Assembly (NCBI GenBank): GCA_902767195.1
Contig: CACXGS010000183.1
Coordinates: 1-13,812 of the forward strand
Source of the DNA: an uncultured Lachnospiraceae bacterium
GTDB lineage: Bacteria > Bacillota_A > Clostridia > Lachnospirales > Lachnospiraceae
Direction of reading: 5' to 3'
DNA length: 13,812 nt
Both the position numbers and the translations under genes were made by a program. The notes under the pieces are model-generated. The model did no database searches. It was not told the DNA's origin and saw only the letters and a program-made list of their open reading frames with translations. Each line of letters begins with the position of its first letter. Positions within the stretch are counted from its first letter, which is position 1. Of this stretch, positions 7,268-13,328 are shown piece after piece.

Positions 7268-7981
7268 CTATTTATTCTTGTTGACAATCCTCGTTTCCCA
7301 TTCTCCTGTCTCCAGATCAATGTAGCGGACAAACAGGGATACCTTGTTATCCTCGTTCAGTGAGGACCAAAGAAGATCCGTGAACTCATCCATATCATCC
7401 AAAACGCCGATAAGCTTTGGCTCTCCCTCAAAACTGGGAAGCGGATTACCGTCATGAAGATAGGTGGAAATGAAATGCCCCTCACCGGCATGCGGATTGT
7501 TGTAAGCAAAAGTAAAACGGTTACAGCTGTCCGGACTTCCGCCATTGGTCTTTAAAATGGAAATAGCGTAATTATAAAGCCCCTTCTCGATGTGAAGGAC
7601 AGCAGAGATCCTTGGAGTATAATTCGGTGCATCCGGCTCAAATTCTCTGGTCCGCAGGCTTTGCTCAAAGGTCATCTGGCGGTCAAGGCCGTCATAGATG
7701 GTATCTGTCTGATCGCCGTTCGTTACGATGGTTTTATTACCCAGAACGCGCACCGGAGCATAAATGATCAGGCTGGGATCCTCCATCTTGGAAGCATCAA
7801 AGGCTTCTGTGCGGATTCCCTCTCCCTCTTCTACAAAGATCCTGTTGCGGCTATTGGCACTTCTTCCCATGATGAAATATCCGATGACCGCCCTGGTCCC
7901 GTCGGGAGTCCTTCCCACGATGATTCCTCTGCCCGGGTAAGAATTATTCTTTAATTCGTTCTCAATTGATAACTTCTGCAT
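7268..7981 (-). CDS. PurO-type IMP cyclohydrolase
   Basis: Predicted to close the ring of FAICAR to IMP, the last step of purine synthesis. 237 residues. The N-terminal SYPGRGIIVGR (14-24) and GRSANSRNR (39-47) match the PF07826 IMP cyclohydrolase family described first as archaeal PurO, which is unrelated in fold to the cyclohydrolase domain of PurH. I chose ATG 7981 because AAGGAG (7990-7995) is 8 nt upstream; an upstream in-frame GTG at 7987 would leave only 2 nt. It is the first gene of the operon with the stand-alone formyltransferase downstream, so the pair completes the pathway. Family recognition is from motif memory rather than a search; the operon context supports it strongly. Confidence 0.88.
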   Translation of the reverse strand: MQKLSIENELKNNSYPGRGIIVGRTPDGTRAVIGYFIMGRSANSRNRIFVEEGEGIRTEAFDASKMEDPSLIIYAPVRVLGNKTIVTNGDQTDTIYDGLDRQMTFEQSLRTREFEPDAPNYTPRISAVLHIEKGLYNYAISILKTNGGSPDSCNRFTFAYNNPHAGEGHFISTYLHDGNPLPSFEGEPKLIGVLDDMDEFTDLLWSSLNEDNKVSLFVRYIDLETGEWETRIVNKNK

Positions 7982-7989
7982 CTGCACAT

Positions 7990-7995
7990 CTCCTT
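7990..7995 (-). promoter_or_regulatory. Ribosome binding site that fixes the cyclohydrolase start
   Basis: AAGGAG on the minus strand, 8 nt before ATG 7981 and only 2 nt before the alternative GTG 7987, so the ATG is preferred. Confidence 0.75.
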
Positions 7996-8028
7996 GTGTG
8001 TTAATTGCTGTTATTCCAGTACGGTACG

Positions 8029-8058
8029 AGTATACAATAAACTAAAACATCCGGTCAA
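8029..8058 (-). promoter_or_regulatory. Predicted sigma-A promoter of the purine operon
   Basis: On the minus strand TTGACC (8053-8058), an 18-nt spacer and TATACT (8029-8034). The start would be near 8022, giving a leader of about 40 nt, too short to hold a purine riboswitch. Confidence 0.7.
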
Positions 8059-8070
8059 CCGTTATCCTCG

Positions 8071-8086
8071 CAATTTCAGGGAATTG
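8071..8086. repeat. Imperfect 16-bp palindrome between divergent promoters
   Basis: CAATT-N6-AATTG lies 12 bp upstream of the purine-operon -35 and about 30 bp upstream of the CYTH gene's -35. Position and symmetry would suit an operator for a dimeric regulator; no known regulator site is recognised, and a 5-bp half-site can arise by chance. Confidence 0.3.
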
Positions 8087-8116
8087 TAAATGTTGCATTG
8101 ACTGATTGTCTGTATC

Positions 8117-8145
8117 TGGACAGGCTGTTGCAAATGCGATATGAT
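8117..8145 (+). promoter_or_regulatory. Predicted sigma-A promoter of the CYTH gene
   Basis: TGGACA (8117-8122), a 17-nt spacer and TATGAT (8140-8145); each box is one base from consensus. The start would be near 8152, about 40 nt before the gene. Confidence 0.6.
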
Positions 8146-8193
8146 TGATTTGTCACCAAAGACTAACCCGAATGTCCCGGAAAGGATACCCCT

Positions 8194-8775
8194 ATGATTG
8201 AAGTCGAAGTCAAACTCCCCCTTTTTCGCCGGTCTCACACCGAGCAGCAGTTAATCTCCCTGGGCTTTTCACCCGGAGATCTTGTCCGGGAATCGGATGT
8301 CTATTTTAACAGTGATTTTCATGATTTCAGGCAGACGGATGAAGCTCTGAGGATCCGAACCAGTGAGAATCTTACGAAAAGAACTGCCCACTCGGTCATC
8401 ACTTACAAGGGAAAGAAGCTGGATTCCTTGACTATGACAAGGAAGGAACTGGAGACCGGTCTGGATGATCCCGGGACCGGCATCGATATTCTGAAAGCGC
8501 TGGGCTATAACCAGCTTTATCCTGTACGTAAACTGCGTCAGTATTACCATCTGGACCGGGTCACAGCCTGTGTGGATCAGGTGGAAGGTCTGGGTTCCTT
8601 TCTGGAGCTGGAAGTTCTTGTGCCGGAGGAGAAGGACCGTCCCCAGGCCATGGAGGAGATTGAGAAGATTCTTCACGGCATAGACAGTTCCCTGGATGAA
8701 ACGATAAGGATATCTTATCTCTCCATGCTGATGAAGAAGGATTTACGTCAGGCAGAGTCCCCGGCCAAAGGATAG
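8194..8775 (+). CDS. CYTH-domain protein (class IV adenylate cyclase / triphosphatase family)
   Basis: 193-residue single-domain protein of the CYTH superfamily, which binds triphosphorylated substrates in a beta-tunnel with divalent metal. The signature ExExK is E3-V-E5-V-K7. Other tunnel residues are visible in order: SDVYF (34-38), ALRIR (Arg53, Arg55), YKGKK (71-75), RKELE (83-87), the Arg/Lys pair in VRKLR (111-115), Asp128 and the paired acids of ELE (138-140). All expected charged positions are kept, so it should be an active enzyme. Whether it makes cAMP or hydrolyses tripolyphosphate or thiamine triphosphate cannot be read from sequence. ATG 8194 has AAAGGA 7 nt upstream. It is monocistronic, divergent from the purine operon, and ends at the bidirectional terminator at 8801-8836. 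Confidence 0.88.
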   Translation: MIEVEVKLPLFRRSHTEQQLISLGFSPGDLVRESDVYFNSDFHDFRQTDEALRIRTSENLTKRTAHSVITYKGKKLDSLTMTRKELETGLDDPGTGIDILKALGYNQLYPVRKLRQYYHLDRVTACVDQVEGLGSFLELEVLVPEEKDRPQAMEEIEKILHGIDSSLDETIRISYLSMLMKKDLRQAESPAKG

Positions 8776-8800
8776 GAAACGGTGAAAAATGAATTTTTAA

Positions 8801-8836
8801 AAGGACAGGCTTCATAATCATTGGAAGCCTGTCCTT
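8801..8836. terminator. Bidirectional intrinsic terminator
   Basis: Perfect 13-bp stem AAGGACAGGCTTC/GAAGCCTGTCCTT with a 10-nt loop between two convergent genes. The minus-strand exit is followed by TTTTAAAAATT and the plus-strand exit by CTTATATTACTATT, so it can end the CYTH transcript on one side and the pta transcript on the other. Confidence 0.88.
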
Positions 8837-8853
8837 CTTATATTACTATTATT

Positions 8854-9165
8854 TTACCAGAAAAGTACATCTGCGTCTTTGTTGTATTCTTCCTTTGGAA
8901 GAGCCATCATCCATTCATTCAGCTTCAGGCGAATGCGCAGGGATCCCTCCTCTTCTCCTTCCGGGAAAGACAGGATCTCCATACGCAGGGCTTCCGGATC
9001 ATCAGAAGGATGATAGAGCTTCAGCTCGTCACCGATCTTGAAACACGGGTAATCCTTGCCGTTCGTCAGCTTTTCTGCCAGAGACAGAGGAATAACCAGC
9101 TCATCGGTTTCATGATCCCTCAATCTCTCAAACTGTTCTGTTGAAATATCGACATAATATTTCAT
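8854..9165 (-). CDS. Small conserved-looking protein of unknown function
   Basis: 103 residues, acidic, no signal peptide or membrane segment. Predicted mixed alpha/beta: a short strand MKYYVDIS, a helix around 9-33, then FKIGDELKLYHP and alternating strands to the C-terminus. The segment around 43-55 resembles the KxGD-type beta-barrel of PUA/ASCH-like domains, but the match is too weak to name a family. It begins 9 bp after the pta stop and has no convincing Shine-Dalgarno sequence, so translation probably depends on coupling to pta. It shares the pta transcript and ends at the bidirectional terminator. Coding status is supported by this tight spacing, the complete frame and the terminator just behind it. 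Function not recognised. Confidence 0.75.
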   Translation of the reverse strand: MKYYVDISTEQFERLRDHETDELVIPLSLAEKLTNGKDYPCFKIGDELKLYHPSDDPEALRMEILSFPEGEEEGSLRIRLKLNEWMMALPKEEYNKDADVLFW

Positions 9166-9174
9166 TGCAAAATC

Positions 9175-10137
9175 TTAGCTTAATGCTGCTGTAACGACAG
9201 CCATCTTGTATACTTCTTCCGCATTACAGCCGCGGCTTAAGTCATTGATGGATGCGTTAAGGCCCTGGAGGATTGGTCCTATTGCCTCATAACCTCCACA
9301 TCGTGCTGCAATCTTATATCCGATGTTGCCGGCATTGATATCCGGGAAGACAAAGACATTGGCTTTACCGCCAACCGGAGAATCGGGACATTTGATAGAA
9401 GCCACATCGGAAGCGAAAGCAGCATCGAACTGAATCTCACCGTCAACTACCAGGTCAGGATTCAATTCTTTTGCTTTTTTGGCAGCATTTCTCATCATGT
9501 CGACGGTCTCGCCCTTTCCGGAACCGTGTGTTGAATAGGAAAGCATGGCAACTCTGGGTTCCACTCCAAAGATCTTGGCTGTGTGGGCAGACTCCACGGC
9601 AATCTCTGCCAACTCATCCTCATTGGGTTTGATACAGATCGAACAATCTGCAAATCCCAGAACTTCATCCTCTCCTCTGGTCAAAATAAAGACAGAGCTG
9701 ACAATCTTGTTCTGCGGTTTCGTCTTAATCAGCTGGAGAGCCGGTCTTACGGTATCTGCAGTGGAATAGGTAGCTCCTCCGAGAAGACAGTCAGCTTTAC
9801 CCATCTTAACCAGCATGGTGCCGAAATAGTTGGCATGTTTGAGTGCGGCACGGACCTGCTCCTCTGTCATCTTTCCTTTTCGAAGTTCCACCATAGTCTC
9901 CACCATGGCTTCCATATCATCATAATCCTCCGGATCGATAATCTTGCATCTGCTTATGTTGCATACGTTCTGCTTAGCAGCTGCTTCCACTTCTTCAGGT
10001 TTTCCGAGAAGAATCACATGTAAGAGCTCTTCTGCGGTAAGCCTGGCAGCTGCGGAAAGAATACGTGAATCAGTTCCCTCTGTAAAAACGATGGTAGACA
10101 ATTTCTTTTTTAGCTGATCACTTAAATCTTTAAACAT
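9175..10137 (-). CDS. pta: Phosphate acetyltransferase
   Basis: Interconverts acetyl-CoA and acetyl phosphate; with acetate kinase it yields ATP from fermentation. 320 residues, the length of the short single-domain Pta class. Recognisable features are FTEGTDSRI near residue 18, the NYFGTMLVKMGKADCLLGGATYSTADTVR region of the substrate cleft, LSYSTHGSGKGE, GEIQFDAAF, and the C-terminal INDLSRGC holding the conserved active-site Ser-Arg pair. I chose ATG 10137 (MFKDLSD) because GGAGGG lies 5 nt upstream; a longer in-frame start at 10164 would place that ribosome binding site inside the gene and adds nine residues unlike the family. acetate kinase is not the next gene, unlike many clostridial pta loci; a 103-residue unknown follows instead. 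Confidence 0.95.
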   Translation of the reverse strand: MFKDLSDQLKKKLSTIVFTEGTDSRILSAAARLTAEELLHVILLGKPEEVEAAAKQNVCNISRCKIIDPEDYDDMEAMVETMVELRKGKMTEEQVRAALKHANYFGTMLVKMGKADCLLGGATYSTADTVRPALQLIKTKPQNKIVSSVFILTRGEDEVLGFADCSICIKPNEDELAEIAVESAHTAKIFGVEPRVAMLSYSTHGSGKGETVDMMRNAAKKAKELNPDLVVDGEIQFDAAFASDVASIKCPDSPVGGKANVFVFPDINAGNIGYKIAARCGGYEAIGPILQGLNASINDLSRGCNAEEVYKMAVVTAALS

Positions 10138-10142
10138 TGAAA

Positions 10143-10148
10143 CCCTCC
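10143..10148 (-). promoter_or_regulatory. Ribosome binding site that fixes the pta start
   Basis: GGAGGG on the minus strand, 5 nt before ATG 10137. It falls inside the extended frame from 10164, which argues against that longer start. Confidence 0.8.
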
Positions 10149-10185
10149 TATAAGCCTTTTTCATATCTTTTCGTCCTCTATTTCA

Positions 10186-10200
10186 CCTTCACATTGAAGG
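10186..10200 (-). other. Small hairpin in the pta leader
   Basis: CCTTCA/TGAAGG form a 6-bp stem with a 3-nt loop about 50 nt upstream of the pta start. No U-run follows. It could be an operator-like dyad or a leader hairpin; chance is possible. Confidence 0.3.
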
Positions 10201-10218
10201 GAAAAAACTATAAAACTG

Positions 10219-10248
10219 ATAATAACGATGGTCCCTGTTTTCCCACAA
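10219..10248 (-). promoter_or_regulatory. Possible promoter of pta
   Basis: On the minus strand TTGTGG (10243-10248), an 18-nt spacer and TATTAT (10219-10224). The -35 box is only a partial match. No clear terminator is visible between the upstream 318-residue gene and pta, so read-through is also possible. Confidence 0.35.
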
Positions 10249-10294
10249 TGGAAGAACTTACCAAAACATGAGATATATTAGCGCAAATGGGACT

Positions 10295-11251
10295 TCAGTT
10301 TACCGGATGACGATATACATAGCGGAGTGCTCCCTCACGGAACTCTCCATTGATGAAATGTCCTGCCTTGACGATATTCCAGTCCTCATATTCCGGATCC
10401 GGCTCTGCGATCTCCGCATAACCGTTATTTACTTTTCCGTCTGCAAAATCGGCATCACATAGAAGATGTCCCTTCTCGTCATACACCTGATATACTTCCT
10501 GATTCCACTCGAAAGCGTTGATTCCGCTCTCATATCTGCGATGGAAACCGATCGAAAACTTCTTGCCGGTCAGCTCGTGGAAAAGTTTGAGCAGATCCCT
10601 GCCAATGAGACTTGAGAATCTGACTCTTCCTTTGTAAAGCTCTTTTGCGTAAAGGGCATAGAAAGGAAGCATGGCATTCAGGAACTCTTTTTTCAGACCT
10701 TCCCTGTCCGCAATCTCCACGTAGGTTCCGTCCTCTTCTTCCCGAAGGACCACCATGGCGCGAAGAGCGGAAAGATATGCAGCGCTGTCTTCCGACAGGC
10801 CTTCCAGGATGCTGTTATATTCCTCATGAACTTTCCCCGGAAGTCTGCCCAGATGAGACAAATCGTCAAACTGATCTTTGCTGTAATAATTATGCATGGT
10901 CTTGACCGCCTGATTCAGATAGCGGTAGAGATCTCTTCCCGGATCATTCTTAGGTGCTCTGCTCTTTTTACTCTCCCGTGAAGGTTCTGACTTTTCCTGA
11001 CTGGCCGAATTCCGGTCAGACTCTTCCGGTTTTCTGCGATTCCCGCTCTTCCGGTCATCCGACTTCCGATTATCCACTCTTATATTCTGCCCGCCTTCGC
11101 TTTCCTTCTTCAAGGCAGATTCCGGCTGTCCTGTCTGTGCAGTCTCCTCTTTGGGCTTCTGTACTGCATCCTTCTCCTGCTTCTCTACGGGCTTCACGGA
11201 TTCCGGTTCTACCGTGTTCTTAGAAAATAAAGCCTTAAAAATTCCAAGCAT
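10295..11251 (-). CDS. Unknown protein with amphipathic N-terminus and long charged linker
   Basis: 318 residues, not recognised. Three regions are visible. Residues 1-10 (MLGIFKALFS) could form a short amphipathic helix, perhaps a peripheral membrane contact, but are not a cleavable signal peptide. Residues 11-105 are low-complexity, rich in Lys, Glu, Ser, Arg and Gln, with RKS-type repeats around 62-78, and are surely disordered. Residues 106-318 look globular: helical to about 225, then beta-rich with aromatic and Gly-Asn/Gly-Lys turns (YDEKGHLL, FADGKVNNGY, FINGEFREG) loosely like MORN/YwqK-type repeats. It has its own promoter 80 bp upstream of the start. GGAG lies about 12 nt before the ATG, with a closer AGG. 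It is probably monocistronic, or leads into pta. No function is assigned. Confidence 0.85.
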   Translation of the reverse strand: MLGIFKALFSKNTVEPESVKPVEKQEKDAVQKPKEETAQTGQPESALKKESEGGQNIRVDNRKSDDRKSGNRRKPEESDRNSASQEKSEPSRESKKSRAPKNDPGRDLYRYLNQAVKTMHNYYSKDQFDDLSHLGRLPGKVHEEYNSILEGLSEDSAAYLSALRAMVVLREEEDGTYVEIADREGLKKEFLNAMLPFYALYAKELYKGRVRFSSLIGRDLLKLFHELTGKKFSIGFHRRYESGINAFEWNQEVYQVYDEKGHLLCDADFADGKVNNGYAEIAEPDPEYEDWNIVKAGHFINGEFREGALRYVYRHPVN

Positions 11252-11331
11252 AACCTGATCTCTCTCCTCTTCATAGTATTCTATTTTGAAGCTCTTTTTC
11301 GGACAGGGCCTCAGAGCCTCATTTAAGTAGT

Positions 11332-11360
11332 ATTTTAAATTCTTTATGCTAAAAATTCAA
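11332..11360 (-). promoter_or_regulatory. Predicted sigma-A promoter of the 318-residue gene
   Basis: On the minus strand TTGAAT (11355-11360), a 17-nt spacer and TAAAAT (11332-11337), giving a leader of about 75 nt. It lies just downstream of the large stem-loop that follows aroD. Confidence 0.6.
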
Positions 11361-11381
11361 GCTGAATTTCTTCAGATTCCA

Positions 11382-11442
11382 ATTGAAACTCCCTCCTCTT
11401 AAAGGGGGAGAATAATTCATTTCCACCAGGTGGAGTTTCAAT
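11382..11442 (-). terminator. Large nested stem-loop directly after aroD
   Basis: ATTGAAACTCC (11382-11392) and GGAGTTTCAAT (11432-11442) are an exact 11-bp inverted pair starting at the base after the aroD stop codon. Inside are an alternative hairpin CTCCC/GGGAG (from 11389 to 11410), which shares bases with the outer arm, and a CCACCAGGTGG dyad (11423-11433), which shares bases with the other arm. The outer and inner pairings are therefore mutually exclusive. No strong U-run follows, so this may be a terminator, an mRNA 3'-end stabiliser or a switch. Confidence 0.6.
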
Positions 11443-12201
11443 CTACATCTGATGAAGAAGATTTAATACCATCTGGAGATCTCCCGCATCCGGCTGACCC
11501 GGTGCCGATGCTTGCCCTGCTGTACCAAATGTCATACAGGAACCGGTCAGTTCTCCGGACAGACGACTGATCATACCAAGTGAAGACATAGACATGGTAA
11601 CTACCGGCGTCTCCCCGTGTTTTTCTTTCATTTCCAGTGTCGCTTCCATAAGAGAAAGGACGTCTCCGGCACTGCGGGGCATGACTGCCAGCTTCACAAT
11701 GTCTCCACCCATGGACTGCATCTTTGTCATCCGCTCCACTAAGGATTCCCTGTCCTCTGTCTCAGAGAAATTATGACTGGATAAGATCACCGGAATCCCA
11801 TATGCATGGATTATCTCAACCAGCTCCTTTGTACTGTCAGGATCAAACCAGGCTTCCACATCAATCATGTCCGCCAGTCCGCCCTCCGCGACCTTCTCCA
11901 GAAGGCTGCAGTAATCAGCAAAAGATATCTCTGCTCCTCCTCCTTCTCCCTCTGTTCGAAAAGTAAAGAGCAGGGGTATATCCGGAATGCTTTTTCGTAT
12001 CAGACAGAGAATGGCACGAAGAGATGGATAATCCGGTGCTTTCCGGTAAAGATCGGCACGAAACTCCACTATGTCACAAGGTGCCTGGCGAACCAGATTA
12101 ATCTGGCTGATGATTTCCCTCTCTGTCCCGCCTGTCAGGGGAATGCATATTTTGGGAATACCTTCTCCCAGTATGAGGTTTCTCACTTTCACATTTCCCA
12201 T
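11443..12201 (-). CDS. aroD: Type I 3-dehydroquinate dehydratase
   Basis: Dehydrates 3-dehydroquinate to 3-dehydroshikimate through a Schiff-base mechanism, the third shikimate step. 252 residues, normal for type I. All catalytic and binding residues known from the Salmonella enzyme are present, at the same numbering: Glu46 and Arg48 (EFRAD), Arg82 (FTFRT), His143 (SSHNF), the Schiff-base Lys170 (GGDIVKLAVMP), Arg213, Ser232 and Gln236 (GQASAPGQ). ATG 12201 is used; the only Shine-Dalgarno-like stretch, GAAGGGA, is rather far upstream (about 15 nt), so translation may be modest. It is a single-gene unit with an extended -10 promoter, separated from tyrA-aroA by about 5.4 kb on the other strand. 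It is followed immediately by a nested stem-loop. Confidence 0.97.
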   Translation of the reverse strand: MGNVKVRNLILGEGIPKICIPLTGGTEREIISQINLVRQAPCDIVEFRADLYRKAPDYPSLRAILCLIRKSIPDIPLLFTFRTEGEGGGAEISFADYCSLLEKVAEGGLADMIDVEAWFDPDSTKELVEIIHAYGIPVILSSHNFSETEDRESLVERMTKMQSMGGDIVKLAVMPRSAGDVLSLMEATLEMKEKHGETPVVTMSMSSLGMISRLSGELTGSCMTFGTAGQASAPGQPDAGDLQMVLNLLHQM

Positions 12202-12224
12202 ATTTTTTTCACTTTCCCTTCACA

Positions 12225-12233
12225 ATTATAACA
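12225..12233 (-). promoter_or_regulatory. Predicted extended -10 promoter of aroD
   Basis: On the minus strand a consensus TATAAT (12225-12230) is preceded by TG-N (extended -10). No good -35 is found at 16-18 bp, consistent with an extended -10 promoter. The start would be near 12218, leaving a leader of under 20 nt. Confidence 0.6.
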
Positions 12234-12259
12234 CAATCATAGCATGGAACATTAGGCGA

Positions 12260-12271
12260 TTCAAGCTTGAA
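12260..12271. repeat. Perfect 12-bp palindrome between aroD and the DUF4097-like gene
   Basis: TTCAAGCTTGAA is fully self-complementary and lies about 30 bp upstream of the aroD -10 box, just behind where a -35 would be. It is 65 bp upstream of the divergent promoter's -35. A candidate operator; no known regulator is recognised. Confidence 0.45.
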
Positions 12272-12335
12272 CCGTAAAGAATCAAAGGGGGAAATAATTG
12301 TTCTGTTTTTCTCGAGAATTATCCTGATATTTTCA

Positions 12336-12364
12336 TTGTAATGGAGATATTTCTGACTTATAAT
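12336..12364 (+). promoter_or_regulatory. Predicted sigma-A promoter of the DUF4097-like gene
   Basis: TTGTAA (12336-12341), a 17-nt spacer and a consensus TATAAT (12359-12364); start near 12371, about 30 nt before the gene. Confidence 0.75.
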
Positions 12365-12387
12365 AATTTCTGTAACCGTGATAAAAA

Positions 12388-12393
12388 GGGAGG
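12388..12393 (+). promoter_or_regulatory. Ribosome binding site that fixes the DUF4097-like gene start
   Basis: GGGAGG lies 8 nt before ATG 12402. It is inside the extended frame beginning at GTG 12378, so the longer start is unlikely. Confidence 0.8.
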
Positions 12394-12401
12394 ATGATAG
12401 A

Positions 12402-13226
12402 ATGCATGGTATTACATTAGATGATATAAAGATTAAAGGACTGCCGGCAGGACAGCCGGATCATGTGGAAGTCCTTGATATAAGCAACACGAAAACCGTT
12501 CAGATCGGCTATCAGGCTGAGACTTTATATCTCTATCCGGCAGAGGATGATAAGCTGACCATCAAGGAGTTTACAGGCGGCCTTTCCGGCTCAGAGTATT
12601 ATGCCAAGGTCAGCAGTAGCCGGTTTAAGACCACGGTAAGGTACGGCAGACGGGAGACTGTGAACACAGACACCTGTGTAGAGATCTATATTCCGAAGGA
12701 TTTCCATAACGAACTTCAGCTGTCCTCTCAGTATGGGAGTATCATTACTGAAAGTGACTGGGTATTTGAGCGTTTTGCAGCGGAGACCACAGAAGGCACC
12801 ATCTACCTAAAGACAATAGAGGCGCCCCGAATCCGCCTTGCTTCTTCCGTAGGCACCATCCAGATCGATCATTCCATCGGCTTTACGGATATCCACTCCG
12901 TTTCCGGTATTATCATTGCCAAACAAATCGACGGGGGCGGAAAGCTGAATACCTCGGACAGCCCGATTCTTGCAGAATTCACTTCTCTCAACACTGTGGT
13001 TGAGTGTGAGTCCTTAAACGGTCCCATTTCCATCCGGCTCCCGGAGGATACAGGCATGAAGATAGACGCCATTTCCAAGAGAGGGGAGATCACATCAGAT
13101 ATCGAGGGTCTTAACCATAAGATGAAGCCAGGTAATGTCCGCACAGCGAGCGGAGTTCTGGGCACGAAACCTTTCCAGAATGTCCGTCTCAATAATATTA
13201 ACGGAAGCATTACGATTACGATCTAG
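12402..13226 (+). CDS. DUF4097-like beta-repeat protein, cytoplasmic by appearance
   Basis: 274 residues. The C-terminal two thirds consist of short alternating strands with Gly/Ser/Thr/Asn turns (for example LSSQYGSII, ETTEGTIYL, SSVGTIQI, HSVSGIII, KLNTSDSPI, LNGPISIRL), each about 18-22 residues. This is the pattern of the DUF4097 / putative-adhesin beta-helix family often found in LiaF/LiaG-type and membrane-stress loci. The end of the protein repeats the theme (INGSITITI). There is no signal peptide, membrane segment or sorting motif, so surface export is not supported despite the family nickname. The start is fixed by GGGAGG upstream. It is monocistronic, with a strong promoter and a strong terminator, between divergent aroD and convergent PPDK. 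Function unknown; family call by pattern. Confidence 0.8.
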   Translation: MHGITLDDIKIKGLPAGQPDHVEVLDISNTKTVQIGYQAETLYLYPAEDDKLTIKEFTGGLSGSEYYAKVSSSRFKTTVRYGRRETVNTDTCVEIYIPKDFHNELQLSSQYGSIITESDWVFERFAAETTEGTIYLKTIEAPRIRLASSVGTIQIDHSIGFTDIHSVSGIIIAKQIDGGGKLNTSDSPILAEFTSLNTVVECESLNGPISIRLPEDTGMKIDAISKRGEITSDIEGLNHKMKPGNVRTASGVLGTKPFQNVRLNNINGSITITI

Positions 13227-13256
13227 TTCCATTTATAAATAACATTTCATACAGAA

Positions 13257-13293
13257 ATCCCCGAAACTCGTTGAGTTCCGGGGATCTTTTTTT
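13257..13293 (+). terminator. Intrinsic terminator of the DUF4097-like gene
   Basis: A 13-bp stem with one mismatch (ATCCCCGAAACTC with GAGTTCCGGGGAT), a 3-nt loop, and then seven T residues after one C. Textbook Rho-independent terminator for the plus strand. It lacks a T-run in the other direction, so it is a weak terminator for PPDK. Confidence 0.93.
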
Positions 13294-13328
13294 GTATATC
13301 AGCTTATCTGGTCTGCAGATATCTGTGT

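Noticed and set aside
7982..7987. GTG start at 7987 for the IMP cyclohydrolase
   Set aside because: It would lie 2 nt from the AAGGAG ribosome binding site; ATG 7981 has the proper 8-nt spacing.
7982..8060. Purine riboswitch ahead of the purine operon
   Set aside because: The predicted promoter leaves only about 40 nt of leader, too short for the aptamer, and no matching stem pattern is seen.
10138..10164. ATG start at 10164 for pta
   Set aside because: The strong GGAGGG site would be inside the gene and the extra nine residues do not resemble Pta.
10268..10462. Small plus-strand open frame at the end of the 318-residue gene
   Set aside because: It overlaps the minus-strand gene in antisense, with no ribosome binding site or recognisable product.
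11382..11442. CRISPR repeat, because of the ATTGAAAC / GTTTCAAT ends
   Set aside because: Only one inverted pair exists, with no regularly spaced direct repeats and no cas genes; it is a stem-loop after aroD.
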